Assembly (NCBI RefSeq): GCF_003435375.1
Contig: NZ_QWGL01000018.1
Location: forward strand, 1 to 64,000
DNA length: 64,000 nucleotides
Reading direction: 5' to 3'
Source of the DNA: Clostridium sp. AM34-11AC
Lineage (GTDB): Bacteria > Bacillota > Clostridia > Lachnospirales > Lachnospiraceae
The notes beneath the pieces were generated by a model. The model was not told where the DNA came from. It made no database searches and worked only from the letters and a program-made list of their open reading frames with translations. Made by a program: the position numbers and the translations under genes. Below, in pieces: positions 46,796-56,479 of the stretch. The first letter of the stretch is position 1, and each line of letters begins with the position of its first letter.

Positions 46796-48607
46796 GTAAC
46801 TGTTCAGAACCCAGTTAGTTGAAAATGATATCAGGGGTTCCGTTCAGTGCTTCGCGGATAGCTGTGAAAGCATTTATTCCGTGCTTGCGAGCTGATCCGA
46901 TATAACTCATAATTGTAAGATATTCCTGTGCACCTTCTTCATTTCGGAAGCATCCAGAGACTTTGGTTTTTACTTTTACCATTCTCAGATCACGTTCCGC
47001 CTGATTATTATCAAATGGTACACAGAGATTCTTTATAAACAGGCAGACTGATTCCTTGTAATTATACAGTCTGCAGATCAAATTTAATACTTTGCTCTTT
47101 TTCTTGCGACCGCGCTTTTTTGCAGGAGTTTCGGGGAATGGATTTTCCCCATATGCAGTTTTGATAATGGAATCATACTCCATATCAAATTTATGGCGGT
47201 GATAGTAGCTGACCTCATCCTTATCTAAAAGAAGTGCTTTATCTCGCACCTTTTTCATATCGAGCAGAAGCTTCTTAAAACGGACTGCCCATGTCTGCTC
47301 CGGATGATTTTCAATCACACCGTTTAATTCCCTGAGAAGATGCGCACAGCAGATGGCATGTGTCACATTTTGATACTTCCAGTAAGAACTCCAGCAGTCA
47401 TGCATAATGATCCCGTTGGCATGCGGCAGTACATTCGCAGCATCCATGCCAGCCTGACCACGTTTCTGATTTATGGTCAGATATGTGTAATTCTGATCGG
47501 ATGCAACGTGAACCCAGCAGGTTTTTCCATCTACGCGGCTACCAGTCTCATCACAATGGATCAGTCCGAGCGTAATCATTTTCAGACGGATTTGCTCATA
47601 AGTATCTTTCAGTGATTCCGCACAGCGGGTTACCATGTTTTTGATGGTTCCCGTTGCTAATGGAATATTAAACACACTGGACAGGATTTCATGAGTGCGA
47701 TTGATGCTGACTGCACCAACCGTATTGAAAGCCACAACCATCGCCTGAAGATTTTTGCCATACTGGACAGTTGCTTTTATGTTTTTAGGAAATGATCCTG
47801 TTTTTACGCCACCATGCAACGGGCATTCGCGCACTTCAATAAGATTGTGCGCAGTGACATCTACAGTCACAACCGCATCAATCTCATGACGGGTTTCTTT
47901 TATACAAGCCTTATCCAGACATTTCTCGCGATAAGGACATCCGTTACAGTCAAAATGCATATGTTCCATGGTGTGATCCGGATTGGAGATGACAGAAAGA
48001 TGGACACCATTGTGACCTTGCTGAGCGCCCTGCTTTTTCCCGGAAGATTCACGAAGGCTTCGGTTCTTTTTTACCGCAGGTTTCTTAAGACCGTCAGAGG
48101 AAGGTGGCTTGGAACTGTTTTTGGAGTTTTTGTTTAGTTGTTCTTTCAGCTCTTTGATGGTTTGATTCAGCTCGGCAATTGTAGCTGTTAATGTGCTGTT
48201 TTGCTTCGTGAGAAAATCAATCTGTGCCATAAGCTGGTGAACGAATTCTTCTGTGATGTTAACGGGCATTCAAACCACCTTCTTTCCGCTGGATTTTGCA
48301 TTTTTATTATAGCGGAAACGCTGTAAAAAAGCGAATCTGTCGAAAAATCCATTCGGCAAAATGACGGTGGATAAGTATTAAATTTGAAGGTGCAAATGCT
48401 TACAAATATATTCAATATCGCCTCCAAAGAGGAAAATGAAGCGGATAAAAGGTAGGTAGTTAAGGATTATCCACAAGACTGATATACAAGTAAAAATTCA
48501 TCACTTTTATCCACAGAGTAACAGCAAATCAGAGTAAAAAAGATTTTTCGATTCTTTGTTTTGCACAATAACTGGCAACGAACCCGAAGGGGGTTCTGAA
48601 CAGTTAC
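46796..48607 (-). mobile_element. IS66-family insertion sequence, complete
   Basis: A 1,812-bp element with perfect 17-bp terminal inverted repeats (GTAACTGTTCAGAACCC at 46,796 and its complement ending 48,607). It is flanked by identical 8-bp target duplications AAGTTTTC (46,788-46,795 and 48,608-48,615). It has a single transposase gene, as in the ISBst12-like subgroup. The intact ends and duplication indicate a recent insertion. Confidence 0.95.
46815..48269 (-). CDS. IS66-family transposase
   Basis: A 484-aa full-length IS66 transposase. It has an N-terminal coiled coil (TLTATIAELNQTIKELKEQLNKNSKNSSKPPSSDG), a zinc-binding region (CNGCPYREKC...CPLHGG), then the DDE catalytic core with LIHCDETGSRVDGKTCWVHVA, IMHDCWSSYWKY and DNNQAERDLRMVKVK, and a C-terminal IREALNG end. 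No frameshift is visible, so it is probably active. Confidence 0.95.
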   Translation of the reverse strand: MPVNITEEFVHQLMAQIDFLTKQNSTLTATIAELNQTIKELKEQLNKNSKNSSKPPSSDGLKKPAVKKNRSLRESSGKKQGAQQGHNGVHLSVISNPDHTMEHMHFDCNGCPYREKCLDKACIKETRHEIDAVVTVDVTAHNLIEVRECPLHGGVKTGSFPKNIKATVQYGKNLQAMVVAFNTVGAVSINRTHEILSSVFNIPLATGTIKNMVTRCAESLKDTYEQIRLKMITLGLIHCDETGSRVDGKTCWVHVASDQNYTYLTINQKRGQAGMDAANVLPHANGIIMHDCWSSYWKYQNVTHAICCAHLLRELNGVIENHPEQTWAVRFKKLLLDMKKVRDKALLLDKDEVSYYHRHKFDMEYDSIIKTAYGENPFPETPAKKRGRKKKSKVLNLICRLYNYKESVCLFIKNLCVPFDNNQAERDLRMVKVKTKVSGCFRNEEGAQEYLTIMSYIGSARKHGINAFTAIREALNGTPDIIFN

Positions 48608-48788
48608 AAGTTTTCAATTATACATTCTGTCTTGGATAAAAAATTTTGTCGGAAGTCTGCTTATTATAAAGTGCTTTTTTCGTCCAAATCAGCATATAGT
48701 GAATCATCATGCTTCTTTGTTTTACAAATATGAAAACCAAAAATGTCATGACTTAATTGTAACAATTTTGGGAATTCTTCAGTTCAGA

Positions 48789-48804
48789 TGTTTCACGTGA
48801 AACA
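48789..48804. promoter_or_regulatory. parS site 4
   Basis: A perfect TGTTTCACGTGAAACA palindrome between the IS and rsmG. Without the IS it would be about 0.7 kb from site 3. The rest of the 48,608-48,910 gap shows only the rsmG terminator. Confidence 0.92.
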
Positions 48805-48837
48805 TTTCCTGACTTTTCTGCTCGCCCTTCGAATGTG

Positions 48838-48883
48838 TAAAAAAAGAACCTCACGATCCATACTCACAAGATCCTGAAGTTCT
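48838..48883 (-). terminator. Terminator after rsmG
   Basis: Read on the minus strand: AGAACTTCAGGATC / GATCGTGAGGTTCT (12 of 14 conventionally paired) followed by a run of T. It ends the mnmE-mnmG-rsmG transcript. Confidence 0.8.
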
Positions 48884-48910
48884 TTCCTTTTCTTACTATT
48901 CTGTTTTTCT

Positions 48911-49657
48911 TTACTTTAACGGTTCCTTCCCCGGAAGTCCCGCTTTTCTCGGATATTTCTTCGCTGTGATCGCCATCTTCTTTACCGGAACAAAGGTGCG
49001 TTCCACGTCCGTCTCCGGAAGAACCTTTACGATAATATCCTTCATCTCTCCGCCAAGCTGCTTCACAGCAGATCTCGCCTGGGCAATCTCCTCGTCAGCT
49101 TTTCCGGATTTATACGGGATAAAATATCCGCCCTTTTTCACAAACGGGATACAGTACTCGGAAAGGGTGGACATATTTGCCACCGCCCGGGATACGCAGA
49201 TGTCGTACTGTTCCCGGTATTTCGCATCGCGTCCGTAGTCCTCGGCACGTCCATGGACAGCCGTAATATCCGTAAGTCCCAGTGCCTCTATCACCTCATT
49301 TAAGAATCCCACTCTCTTATTTAAAGAATCAAGCAGTGTGACCTTCAGTCCCGGAAACGCAATCTTTAACGGAATTCCCGGAAATCCTGCACCCGTACCC
49401 ACATCGATACAGCTGTATTCTGCGGATCCGTCAAGCTTTAACCCAAGCTCCGGCGCAGCCAGAACAAGCAGAAGGCTGTCCACAAAATGCTTCGTGATCA
49501 CATCGGAAAGCTCTGTGATCGCCGTGAGGTTCATCACCTTATTCTTCTCGATCAGCATCTCATAATATTTAAAAAACTGCTCTTTCTGCTGATCCGAAAG
49601 CTCGATTCCAAGATCCGCGCAGCCCTGATCCAATAATTTTACAAATTCATCTGTCAT
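48911..49657 (-). CDS. rsmG: 16S rRNA (guanine-N7) methyltransferase RsmG
   Basis: A 248-aa protein with the RsmG Rossmann fold: LNLTAI near residue 40, SAM-binding IDVGTGAGFPGIPLKIAFP, LLDSLNKRVGFLNEV, and VSRAVANMSTLSEYCIPFVKKGG. It methylates G527 (E. coli numbering) of 16S rRNA. The start follows AAGGAAATAATTTG. It lies 4 bp after mnmG in the conserved origin-proximal cluster. Confidence 0.95.
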   Translation of the reverse strand: MTDEFVKLLDQGCADLGIELSDQQKEQFFKYYEMLIEKNKVMNLTAITELSDVITKHFVDSLLLVLAAPELGLKLDGSAEYSCIDVGTGAGFPGIPLKIAFPGLKVTLLDSLNKRVGFLNEVIEALGLTDITAVHGRAEDYGRDAKYREQYDICVSRAVANMSTLSEYCIPFVKKGGYFIPYKSGKADEEIAQARSAVKQLGGEMKDIIVKVLPETDVERTFVPVKKMAITAKKYPRKAGLPGKEPLK

Positions 49658-49661
49658 CAAA

Positions 49662-51611
49662 TTATTTCCTTCCCATCTGCTCTAAATGCACCATCAGGAC
49701 AGAGATATCTGCCGGTGAAACGCCGGAAATTCTCGATGCCTGTCCGATATTCTCCGGCTTATAGAGATTCAGCTTCTGGACAGCCTCTCTTCTTAAACTG
49801 TTTACCGTTGTATAGTCGAGATCCGCCGGGATTTTTCTTCCCTCAAGCTTCTTAAACTGTGCCACCTGCTGCTTCTGTCTGCGGATATATCCGTCATATT
49901 TCAGATTTATGTCAACCTGTTCCCGCACATCCGCCGGAAGCTCCGGCCTCTTTTCATCTAACTCCGCCAGCATCCCATAATTTAATTCTGGTCTCTTAAT
50001 GAGCTCCGCCAGTGTACTTCCGGACTTTAACGCCGTACTTCCATGAGCCTCCAGGAACGTCTGAACCTTCTCGTTCGCACCGATATTCGTCTTCTCGAGA
50101 CGTGCGATCTCCGCCTCAATGGCCTTTTCTTTCCAAAGTACATACTCGTACTGTTCATCGGATACAAGACCGATCTCATGTCCGATCCCGCGAAGTCTGA
50201 GATCCGCATTGTCCTGACGCAGGAGCAGACGGTACTCCGCTCTCGATGTCATCATGCGGTACGGCTCATGATTTTCCTTTGTCACAAGGTCATCGATAAG
50301 GACCCCGATATACGCCTGGGAACGATCAAGAACCACCGCGCTCTTCTCCTGCAGTTTTCTCGCCGCGTTCACACCGGCCATAAAGCCCTGAACGGCTGCC
50401 TCCTCATATCCGGAGCTTCCGTTAAACTGGCCGCCGGAGAACAGTCCGTCAATATTTTTAAACTCCAGGGACGCCTTTAACTGTCTCGGATTGATGCAAT
50501 CATACTCAATTGCATATGCATTTCGAACAATTTTGATATTTTCCAGTCCCGGAACCGTCCGGTACATGGCATACTGAACATCCTCCGGCAGGGAGCTGGA
50601 CATTCCGCCGAGGTACATCTCATTCGTGTAGAGTCCCTCCGGCTCCACAAACACCTGATGACGCTCCTTATCCGGGAATTTTACGACCTTATCCTCGATG
50701 GACGGGCAGTATCTCGGACCGGTTCCCTCGATGGCACCGGAGAATAATGGGGAACGTTCCAGGTTGTTCCGGATGATCTCATGGGTCTTCTCATTCGTAT
50801 ACGTCAGCCAGCAGGAGATCTGTTCCTTCTGTATCGACTCCGGATCCGTAGAAAATGAGAACGGAACGACCCGCTTATCTCCAAACTGCTCTTCCATTTT
50901 GGAGAAATCGATACTTCTCTTATCCGCTCTCGCCGGTGTTCCCGTCTTAAAACGGTACATTTCGATTCCGTTCGCCTTTAAGGAATCTGTCAGATGGTTC
51001 GCCGCCTGCAGACCATTCGGTCCCGTCGGGTTGCTCACATCGCCGTAAATACATCTTGCACGGAGATAAACACCTGTAGCAAGAACCACCTCACGGCACC
51101 TATAGACCGCGCCGGAGTAGGTTTTTACACCCACGATCCGCTTTTTCACCGGATAACTGCTCTCCTGCTGCCCCTCATGCTCCCTCTTAAAGGTTCCGTA
51201 CTCGCCCGGGATTTCCTCCGTGAGGATCTCAGCAATCTCCGCCTGTCGGATCGTCAGATGATCCGTGTTCTCCAGGACGCGGCGCATGGATCTCGTGTAC
51301 TCCTGCTTGTCCGCCTGAGCACGCAGGGAGTGGACCGCAGGTCCCTTGGATTCATTCAACATCTTCGACTGGATAAACGTTTTATCAATATTTTTGCCCA
51401 TCTCACCGCCGAGGGCATCCAGCTCACGGACAAGATGTCCCTTGGAACTTCCTCCGACGTTCGGGTTGCATGGCATCAGGGCAATGCTGTCCACGCTGAC
51501 CGTAAACATGATCGTCTCAAACCCAAGTCTCGCTGCCGCAAGCGCCGCCTCGCATCCCGCATGGCCCGCGCCGACAACTACAATATCATATGTCTCCTCT
51601 ACTACCGGCAT
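49662..51611 (-). CDS. mnmG: tRNA uridine-34 modification enzyme MnmG
   Basis: A 649-aa FAD protein: dinucleotide motif [20 protein letters not shown], the conserved [22 protein letters not shown] stretch, and a C-terminal helical domain ending [16 protein letters not shown]. With MnmE it forms the carboxymethylaminomethyl group on wobble uridine of several tRNAs. Length is normal. GAAAAGAGG precedes the ATG. The 104-bp gap to mnmE shows no gene. Confidence 0.96.
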   Translation of the reverse strand: MPVVEETYDIVVVGAGHAGCEAALAAARLGFETIMFTVSVDSIALMPCNPNVGGSSKGHLVRELDALGGEMGKNIDKTFIQSKMLNESKGPAVHSLRAQADKQEYTRSMRRVLENTDHLTIRQAEIAEILTEEIPGEYGTFKREHEGQQESSYPVKKRIVGVKTYSGAVYRCREVVLATGVYLRARCIYGDVSNPTGPNGLQAANHLTDSLKANGIEMYRFKTGTPARADKRSIDFSKMEEQFGDKRVVPFSFSTDPESIQKEQISCWLTYTNEKTHEIIRNNLERSPLFSGAIEGTGPRYCPSIEDKVVKFPDKERHQVFVEPEGLYTNEMYLGGMSSSLPEDVQYAMYRTVPGLENIKIVRNAYAIEYDCINPRQLKASLEFKNIDGLFSGGQFNGSSGYEEAAVQGFMAGVNAARKLQEKSAVVLDRSQAYIGVLIDDLVTKENHEPYRMMTSRAEYRLLLRQDNADLRLRGIGHEIGLVSDEQYEYVLWKEKAIEAEIARLEKTNIGANEKVQTFLEAHGSTALKSGSTLAELIKRPELNYGMLAELDEKRPELPADVREQVDINLKYDGYIRRQKQQVAQFKKLEGRKIPADLDYTTVNSLRREAVQKLNLYKPENIGQASRISGVSPADISVLMVHLEQMGRK

Positions 51612-51715
51612 TTTATTTCCTCTTTTCTTGTCAATTCCCTACTGTCTCTTCTATACTCCCAGCAGAATCTCCCATAAAAAACGTTCCGATCCGCCAATTT
51701 CTTTCCACCATAATC

Positions 51716-53092
51716 TTACTTACCCATACAGAACTTGCTGAATATCTCATTCACCAGGTCATCCTCCACAGACTCCCCGACAATAAGACCTAACTTCTCA
51801 TAGGCATCCATCAGATCGATCGAATAAAAATCCTCCGGCATGCCGTTCTCTATACTGTTCTCCACCATGGACATGCTCTCGAAAGCGTCCTTTAAAGCCT
51901 TCACATGGCGCACATTCGTGATCATAACCTGGTCGTTGAAGTCGATCTCACCTTCATAGAATAAGGACTTTATCTCCTCTTCCAGGAGGTCGATTCCCGT
52001 CTCCTCCTTCGCGGAGATTCCGATCACCTTATGCCCGGACCGCTTCTCCACCTCATCCGCGGATACTACCGGCTCCAGGTCGCTCTTATTTAAGAGTACC
52101 ACTGACTTCCGTTCCTTAATAAAGTCCATGATCTGATAGTCGTTCTCATCCAGCTTCCTCGATCCATCTACAACGTAGATGATGAGATCCGCCTTCTTCG
52201 CCTCTTCCATGGCCCGGGAAACGCCGATCTTCTCCACCACATCCTCTGTATCCCGGATTCCCGCAGTGTCCACAACATTCAGGCTGATTCCCTGAAGATA
52301 GATATGTTCCTCAAGGATATCTCTCGTCGTTCCCGCCACATCCGTAACAATGGCGCGATCCTCGCCAACTAAAACATTCATCAGGGACGATTTTCCGGCA
52401 TTCGGCTTTCCTAAAATAACAGTCTTTACGCCCTCAGAAACCACCCGTCCATTGGAGGAAGAACAGATCAGCTTCTCAAGCTTCTTCTTCACAGAAAGAA
52501 CAACTTTAAGCAATTTTTCCCCGTATCCGTCAAGGGAAATATGTTCCGGATCGTCAAGCGCCGACTCGATAAAGGCAATCTCATAGATAATCTGTTCCCG
52601 GATCTCATGGATCTCCTTCGATACACTTCCCCGAAGCTGGCTCACAGAGGACTGCAGCGCATATTCATTTTTCGCGTTGATCACGTCGATGACCGCCTCC
52701 GCCTGGGAGAGGTCGATCCTGCCGTTTAAGAACGCCCGTTTCGTAAATTCACCCGGCTCTGCCAGTCTCGCCCCGGCCTTTAAGACTGTCTCCAGGATCC
52801 GTCTCGTGACCAGCATTCCGCCGTGACAATCGATCTCCACGGTATCTTCCGCTGTGTAGCTCCGTGGTCCTCGCATAAGCATCAAAAGGACCTCATCCAC
52901 AGCCTCATCCCCGTCATAAACGTATCCGTAATGGATCGTATGGCTCTCCGCCTCAGAAAGCTTTTTCTTTCCAGGTTCCCGAAAGACCTTTTCCGCGACT
53001 TCAACCGCGTTCTCACCGCTGATCCTCACGATTCCGATTCCTGAATTTCCCATCGCCGTGGCGATCGCTGCAATCGTATCTGTATATTCCAT
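51716..53092 (-). CDS. mnmE: tRNA modification GTPase MnmE
   Basis: A 458-aa protein with an N-terminal folate-binding domain (DTIAAIATAMGNSGIGIVRISG), helical domain, and inserted G domain with GKPNAGKSSLMN (P-loop), DVAGTTRD, DTAGIRDT and NKSD. The C-terminal CMGK carries the catalytic cysteine motif (usually C[ILVM]GK). It is the partner of MnmG. Start uncertain: in-frame codons at 53,113 and 53,101 would add 7 or 3 residues; the ATG before EYTDTIAA matches family starts best. Confidence 0.95.
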   Translation of the reverse strand: MEYTDTIAAIATAMGNSGIGIVRISGENAVEVAEKVFREPGKKKLSEAESHTIHYGYVYDGDEAVDEVLLMLMRGPRSYTAEDTVEIDCHGGMLVTRRILETVLKAGARLAEPGEFTKRAFLNGRIDLSQAEAVIDVINAKNEYALQSSVSQLRGSVSKEIHEIREQIIYEIAFIESALDDPEHISLDGYGEKLLKVVLSVKKKLEKLICSSSNGRVVSEGVKTVILGKPNAGKSSLMNVLVGEDRAIVTDVAGTTRDILEEHIYLQGISLNVVDTAGIRDTEDVVEKIGVSRAMEEAKKADLIIYVVDGSRKLDENDYQIMDFIKERKSVVLLNKSDLEPVVSADEVEKRSGHKVIGISAKEETGIDLLEEEIKSLFYEGEIDFNDQVMITNVRHVKALKDAFESMSMVENSIENGMPEDFYSIDLMDAYEKLGLIVGESVEDDLVNEIFSKFCMGK

Positions 53093-53220
53093 AATCTCCA
53101 TCCTGTCACTCACGCCTGCTGACTTAAAACATCAAGCTGAATGATCTTCTATTTTCTGGCTCCGCAAGTCCTGTAAACTCACGGAAATTCACACAATTAA
53201 TCACCCTATCATAGCACAAA

Positions 53221-53338
53221 GGGGCTGCCATAGGCAACCCCCTCTATCACGATATCTGCAACTATTCAGCACCTTCCTGGTTACCTTTGTTTCCAGACAA
53301 AATCAGCCATGCGTTCCCGCACAGTGCGGCGCATGGCT
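53221..53338 (-). terminator. Tandem hairpins downstream of jag
   Basis: Two strong hairpins lie between jag and mnmE: AGCCATGCG / CGCATGGCT with an inner CCGCA/TGCGG (53,305-53,338), and GGGGCTGCC / GGCAACCCC (53,221-53,241). T-tracts are weak. They probably terminate or process the rpmH-jag transcript. Confidence 0.6.
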
Positions 53339-53351
53339 GATCTGTGAATTA

Positions 53352-54068
53352 TTATTCCTGACTGCTGCTGCGATAGCTATTCTCAGAACCAGCGGTTCTT
53401 TCGCGTCTCTCGTATCTCGGTCTTCTCTCTCTGCGCTCTTCCTTCTTTAACGCGATCACAACATGGCGGAACGGCTCCTCACCTTCGCTCTTTGTGAATA
53501 CGTATTTATCGTTCTGGAGTGCGGAGTGGATGATCCGTCTCTCATACGGATTCATCGGCTCTAAGGAAACCGGACGTCTTGTCCGCTTTACCTTGTAAGC
53601 GATATTCTTTGCGAGAGTCTCCAGTGTTTCTTTTCTTCTCTCTCTGTAATTTTCGGTATCCAGCTTGACTCTTAAGTAGTCCTCAGATTCCTTATTTACA
53701 ACAAGGCTTACAAGATACTGAAGGGAATCGAGTGTCTGTCCTCTCTTGCCGATGAGAAGTCCCATCTCCTCGCCGGTCAGGTTGACATCCATCTCCTTTT
53801 CCTCTTCATTCATTTTCACTTCCACATCAACAGCAAGGCCCATTGCGTCGAAAACGGAATTCAGGAAATCTACGGCCTTATCGTCAACGGTCTCGATCTT
53901 CTTCGCGCGGATCACTGCCGGCTTGGAACCAAAGAGTCCGCCAAGAACTCCGGCACTTCCTTTTTCCACGACCTCGTACTGAATCCGATCACTGCTCACA
54001 CCGAGCTGCAGGGATGCCTGTGTGATTGCATCTTCCACAGTTTTCGCAGTCACTGTAATCATTTCCAT
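53352..54068 (-). CDS. jag: RNA-binding protein Jag (KhpB/EloR)
   Basis: A 238-aa protein with a Jag-N domain (ITVTAKTVEDAITQASLQLGVSSDRIQYEVVEKGSAGVLGGLFG), a KH domain (GEEMGLLIGKRGQTLDSLQYLVSLVVN), an R3H domain (PMNPYERRIIHSALQNDKYVFTKSEGEEPFRHVVI) and an Arg-rich tail. It works in RNA binding and cell-envelope control. Start follows AAGGGGG; it lies 15 bp from yidC. Confidence 0.95.
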   Translation of the reverse strand: MEMITVTAKTVEDAITQASLQLGVSSDRIQYEVVEKGSAGVLGGLFGSKPAVIRAKKIETVDDKAVDFLNSVFDAMGLAVDVEVKMNEEEKEMDVNLTGEEMGLLIGKRGQTLDSLQYLVSLVVNKESEDYLRVKLDTENYRERRKETLETLAKNIAYKVKRTRRPVSLEPMNPYERRIIHSALQNDKYVFTKSEGEEPFRHVVIALKKEERRERRPRYERRERTAGSENSYRSSSQE

Positions 54069-54083
54069 AACAGAACCCCCTTA

Positions 54084-55334
54084 TTATTTTCGCTTGTCAT
54101 GTGCCTCATTGTACTTCTGGACCATCGCTGCCTTGGAAGCGAGACTTCCCGGTTTCGCGTTGGTGTTGTAGTACTTGCTGGACTCCTCGATCTGTTTCGC
54201 GATCTTTTCCTTCTTAACTTCCTCAGCAGCTTTTTCCTTCTCCTCCTCAGCCTTGATCGCCTTTAAGGATGCGGTAGCGTTCTGAGTTACCTTAGCCGGC
54301 GGAAGTCCCTGTTTCGCACGTTTCTTATTTACCTTTTCCAGGTTCTTTGCGATCATATCGTCGATGTTTACCTTATCCATGTACGCGTTAACGATGAGCT
54401 GCTGGATAATTGTAACAACGCTGGTCGCGATCCAGTAGATACCAAGACCTGCCGGCATCGTGATACAGATGAACGCGGAGAATAACGGCATTGTCGTTGT
54501 CATAGTCTTCATGGACTGGGCCATCGGATTCTCTGCATCTGCGGATGTGGACGGCTGATTTCCGCTCATGAGCTTTGTGCTGAACCACTGGGACACTGCC
54601 GCAAGAACCGGGATGATCCATGCGAAGGACGGTACCCAGCCCGGTGCCTCTGCCATATTTAAACCGAGGAACGTGTTCATTCTCTCGACAACAGCAGCAT
54701 TCTGGCCGATCACATCAGAGATTGCCGGGAACAGTGCCTGAAGCTCTCCCCACTGGGATGTGGAGAATTTATAGAGCATGTCTACAAGACGGTTTGCATT
54801 TGTGAAATCAAACTTGTCTAATTTTCCGCCGCAGGCGGTTGCGATATTTGTGATTTCCTGTAACTTCTGAGCATAGTCAGCCTGTCCCATCAACGGAGTG
54901 ACAACGTTGTCGAAATAAACGCGGACAGACGGAACGTATGCCGGAATATTGTAGATGACACGGTACAGTGCAAGAAGGATCGGCATCTGGATCAACAGTG
55001 GAAGACATCCGCCTGTCATGCTTGTGCCGTACTTCTCGTAAACAGCCTGAATCTCCACGTTCTGACGCTGCATGGACTCCTGATCCGACTTTCCTTTATA
55101 CTTCTTCTGGATCGCCTGGATCTCCGGATTCATGACAGACATGAGTTTTGTGGTTTTCTGCTGTTTGATCGTGAGCGGTATCATCAGTGTTTTCATTACG
55201 ATCGTAAACAGAATGATGCACAGACCTACGTTGAACACGCCGAAGCTGCTCGTAAATCTGAAGAGGATGTCCATGACATAGCCAAGGACAGTCGCGATCG
55301 GTCCCAGAATGGAACCAGCCTTCGTCAAAACCAT
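54084..55334 (-). CDS. yidC: Membrane protein insertase YidC/Oxa1
   Basis: A 416-aa YidC with five predicted membrane helices. The first conserved block is FNVGLCIILFTIVMKTLMIPLTIKQQK, including the lysine/arginine-flanked hydrophilic groove, then GGCLPLLIQMPILLALYRVIYN. Compared with short Gram-positive forms it has a longer periplasmic loop (residues about 130-230). It also has a charged C-terminal tail (Lys/Glu-rich, 340-416) that may contact ribosomes. No lipobox is visible. AGGAGG precedes the ATG. Confidence 0.95.
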   Translation of the reverse strand: MVLTKAGSILGPIATVLGYVMDILFRFTSSFGVFNVGLCIILFTIVMKTLMIPLTIKQQKTTKLMSVMNPEIQAIQKKYKGKSDQESMQRQNVEIQAVYEKYGTSMTGGCLPLLIQMPILLALYRVIYNIPAYVPSVRVYFDNVVTPLMGQADYAQKLQEITNIATACGGKLDKFDFTNANRLVDMLYKFSTSQWGELQALFPAISDVIGQNAAVVERMNTFLGLNMAEAPGWVPSFAWIIPVLAAVSQWFSTKLMSGNQPSTSADAENPMAQSMKTMTTTMPLFSAFICITMPAGLGIYWIATSVVTIIQQLIVNAYMDKVNIDDMIAKNLEKVNKKRAKQGLPPAKVTQNATASLKAIKAEEEKEKAAEEVKKEKIAKQIEESSKYYNTNAKPGSLASKAAMVQKYNEAHDKRK

Positions 55335-55353
55335 ATCTTACCTCCTGGGTTTT

Positions 55354-55563
55354 TTACGGGACTGGATCATAACCGCCTTTTGCAAACGGGTGACATCTCA
55401 AAATCCGCCTGCAAGCAAGATAAGCACCTTTTATAGCGCCGTATTTTCTGATTGCTTCCATGGCGTACTGGGAGCAGGTAGGCGTATAAATACAGTGAGG
55501 GCCGATACAGGGAGAGATAAACTTCCTGTAAATCTTAATCAGACCAATCAGAACCCATTTCAT
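55354..55563 (-). CDS. yidD: Membrane insertion efficiency factor YidD
   Basis: A 69-aa protein with the family core KIYRKFISPCIGPHCIYTPTCSQYAMEAIRKYGAIKGAYLACRRILRCHPFAKGGYDPVP, covering the three conserved cysteines. It lies between rnpA and yidC and assists YidC. Confidence 0.95.
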   Translation of the reverse strand: MKWVLIGLIKIYRKFISPCIGPHCIYTPTCSQYAMEAIRKYGAIKGAYLACRRILRCHPFAKGGYDPVP

Positions 55564-55570
55564 AAACCAC

Positions 55571-55915
55571 TCACTTCGATTCTTTTAAAATGTTATGAAG
55601 CCCGCATAAGTGCAGAAAAGCACTCTCAATCTTGTCGAAATTTTTGTCTTTTGCCGCAGCACGTGCGACAACAATGATGTCTTTTCCTTCTTCTAATATG
55701 TCCTTATTTAACCGGAAGCTTTCGCGGACAAGTCTCGCGAACCGATGCCTTACAACGCTGTTTCCGACCTTTTTGCTGGCGGAAATTCCGATTCTCGTGT
55801 CCTCCCGTCCCGAATCCATCACGTACATGACCAGATATTTGTTTGCGTAGGACTTCCCTCCCCGGTAAACCGTCTGGAAATCCTGATTTTTCTTTAACGA
55901 ATTGAACCTTTTCAT
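55571..55915 (-). CDS. rnpA: Ribonuclease P protein component
   Basis: A 114-aa basic protein. FQTVYRGGKSYANKYLVMYV and the RNR motif region ISASKKVGNSVVRHRFARLVRESFR are diagnostic. It assists RNase P RNA in maturing tRNA 5' ends. It follows rpmH beyond a terminator-like attenuator and ends 8 bp before yidD. Confidence 0.96.
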   Translation of the reverse strand: MKRFNSLKKNQDFQTVYRGGKSYANKYLVMYVMDSGREDTRIGISASKKVGNSVVRHRFARLVRESFRLNKDILEEGKDIIVVARAAAKDKNFDKIESAFLHLCGLHNILKESK

Positions 55916-55965
55916 TCAATACCTCTGCAAAACTAAGTCGATAAAGCCGTAAAAATCCCGCATAA

Positions 55966-56010
55966 CAAAAAAGAGCATCCAAAAGTTTTCCTAAACTTCC
56001 GGATACTCTC
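55966..56010 (-). terminator. Attenuator between rpmH and rnpA
   Basis: On the minus strand, AGAGTATCC / GGATGCTCT (one wobble) with an inner GAAGTTT/AAACTTT-like pairing, followed by TTTTTT. It is placed to reduce read-through from the highly expressed L34 gene. Confidence 0.75.
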
Positions 56011-56018
56011 TTGGTTCA

Positions 56019-56153
56019 TTAAGCAGATAATCTAGCTCTACCTTTTGCTCTTCTGGCAGCTAAAACTTTTCTACCGCCTGCTGTTGCCATTCTCGCTCTG
56101 AAACCATGAACTCTTTTTCTCTGAGTGTTCTTCGGCTGAAATGTCATCTTCAT
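56019..56153 (-). CDS. rpmH: 50S ribosomal protein L34
   Basis: A 44-aa basic protein, [48 protein letters not shown], normal family length. GGAGGTG lies 8 bp upstream. It starts the leftward operon near the origin. Confidence 0.97.
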   Translation of the reverse strand: MKMTFQPKNTQRKRVHGFRARMATAGGRKVLAARRAKGRARLSA

Positions 56154-56234
56154 AAACCCGGCACCTCCTCTTACTCTAAATTCAAGTACCTTCTCATGTA
56201 CATATAAACTAAGACATATTGAAGCATCGTATCG

Positions 56235-56263
56235 ATTATATAAAAATTGCCGCCCTTCGTCAA
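56235..56263 (-). promoter_or_regulatory. rpmH promoter
   Basis: Minus-strand TTGACG (56,258-56,263) and a consensus TATAAT (56,235-56,240) with exactly 17 bp between them, about 80 bp before rpmH. No gene between this and 56,384. Confidence 0.85.
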
Positions 56264-56384
56264 GACTAAATTTCAAAAAAATCCTTAAAACATGGGGATT
56301 TCTCCCATATGATTTTTCCTTTTTTTCGCTGTATATCCACATTCTGCTTTTTGCATGGAACGTTACTTTTCGGTCTTTCAGTAA

Positions 56385-56416
56385 TAAAAAAGGGGAACAG
56401 CGTTTCGCTATCCCCC
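56385..56416 (-). terminator. Terminator of the ECF transporter gene transcript
   Basis: On the minus strand, GGGGGATAGCG / CGCTGTTCCCC with a short AAA loop is followed by TTTTTT. Confidence 0.7.
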
Positions 56417-56479
56417 ATAAAATGTATGTATTGATTTTATGTCACTATATTTAGTATCTCTTCATTATATTATGATGTT

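Noticed and set aside
50043..50480. 145-codon plus-strand frame opposite mnmG
   Set aside because: Antisense to a highly conserved gene with no independent support.
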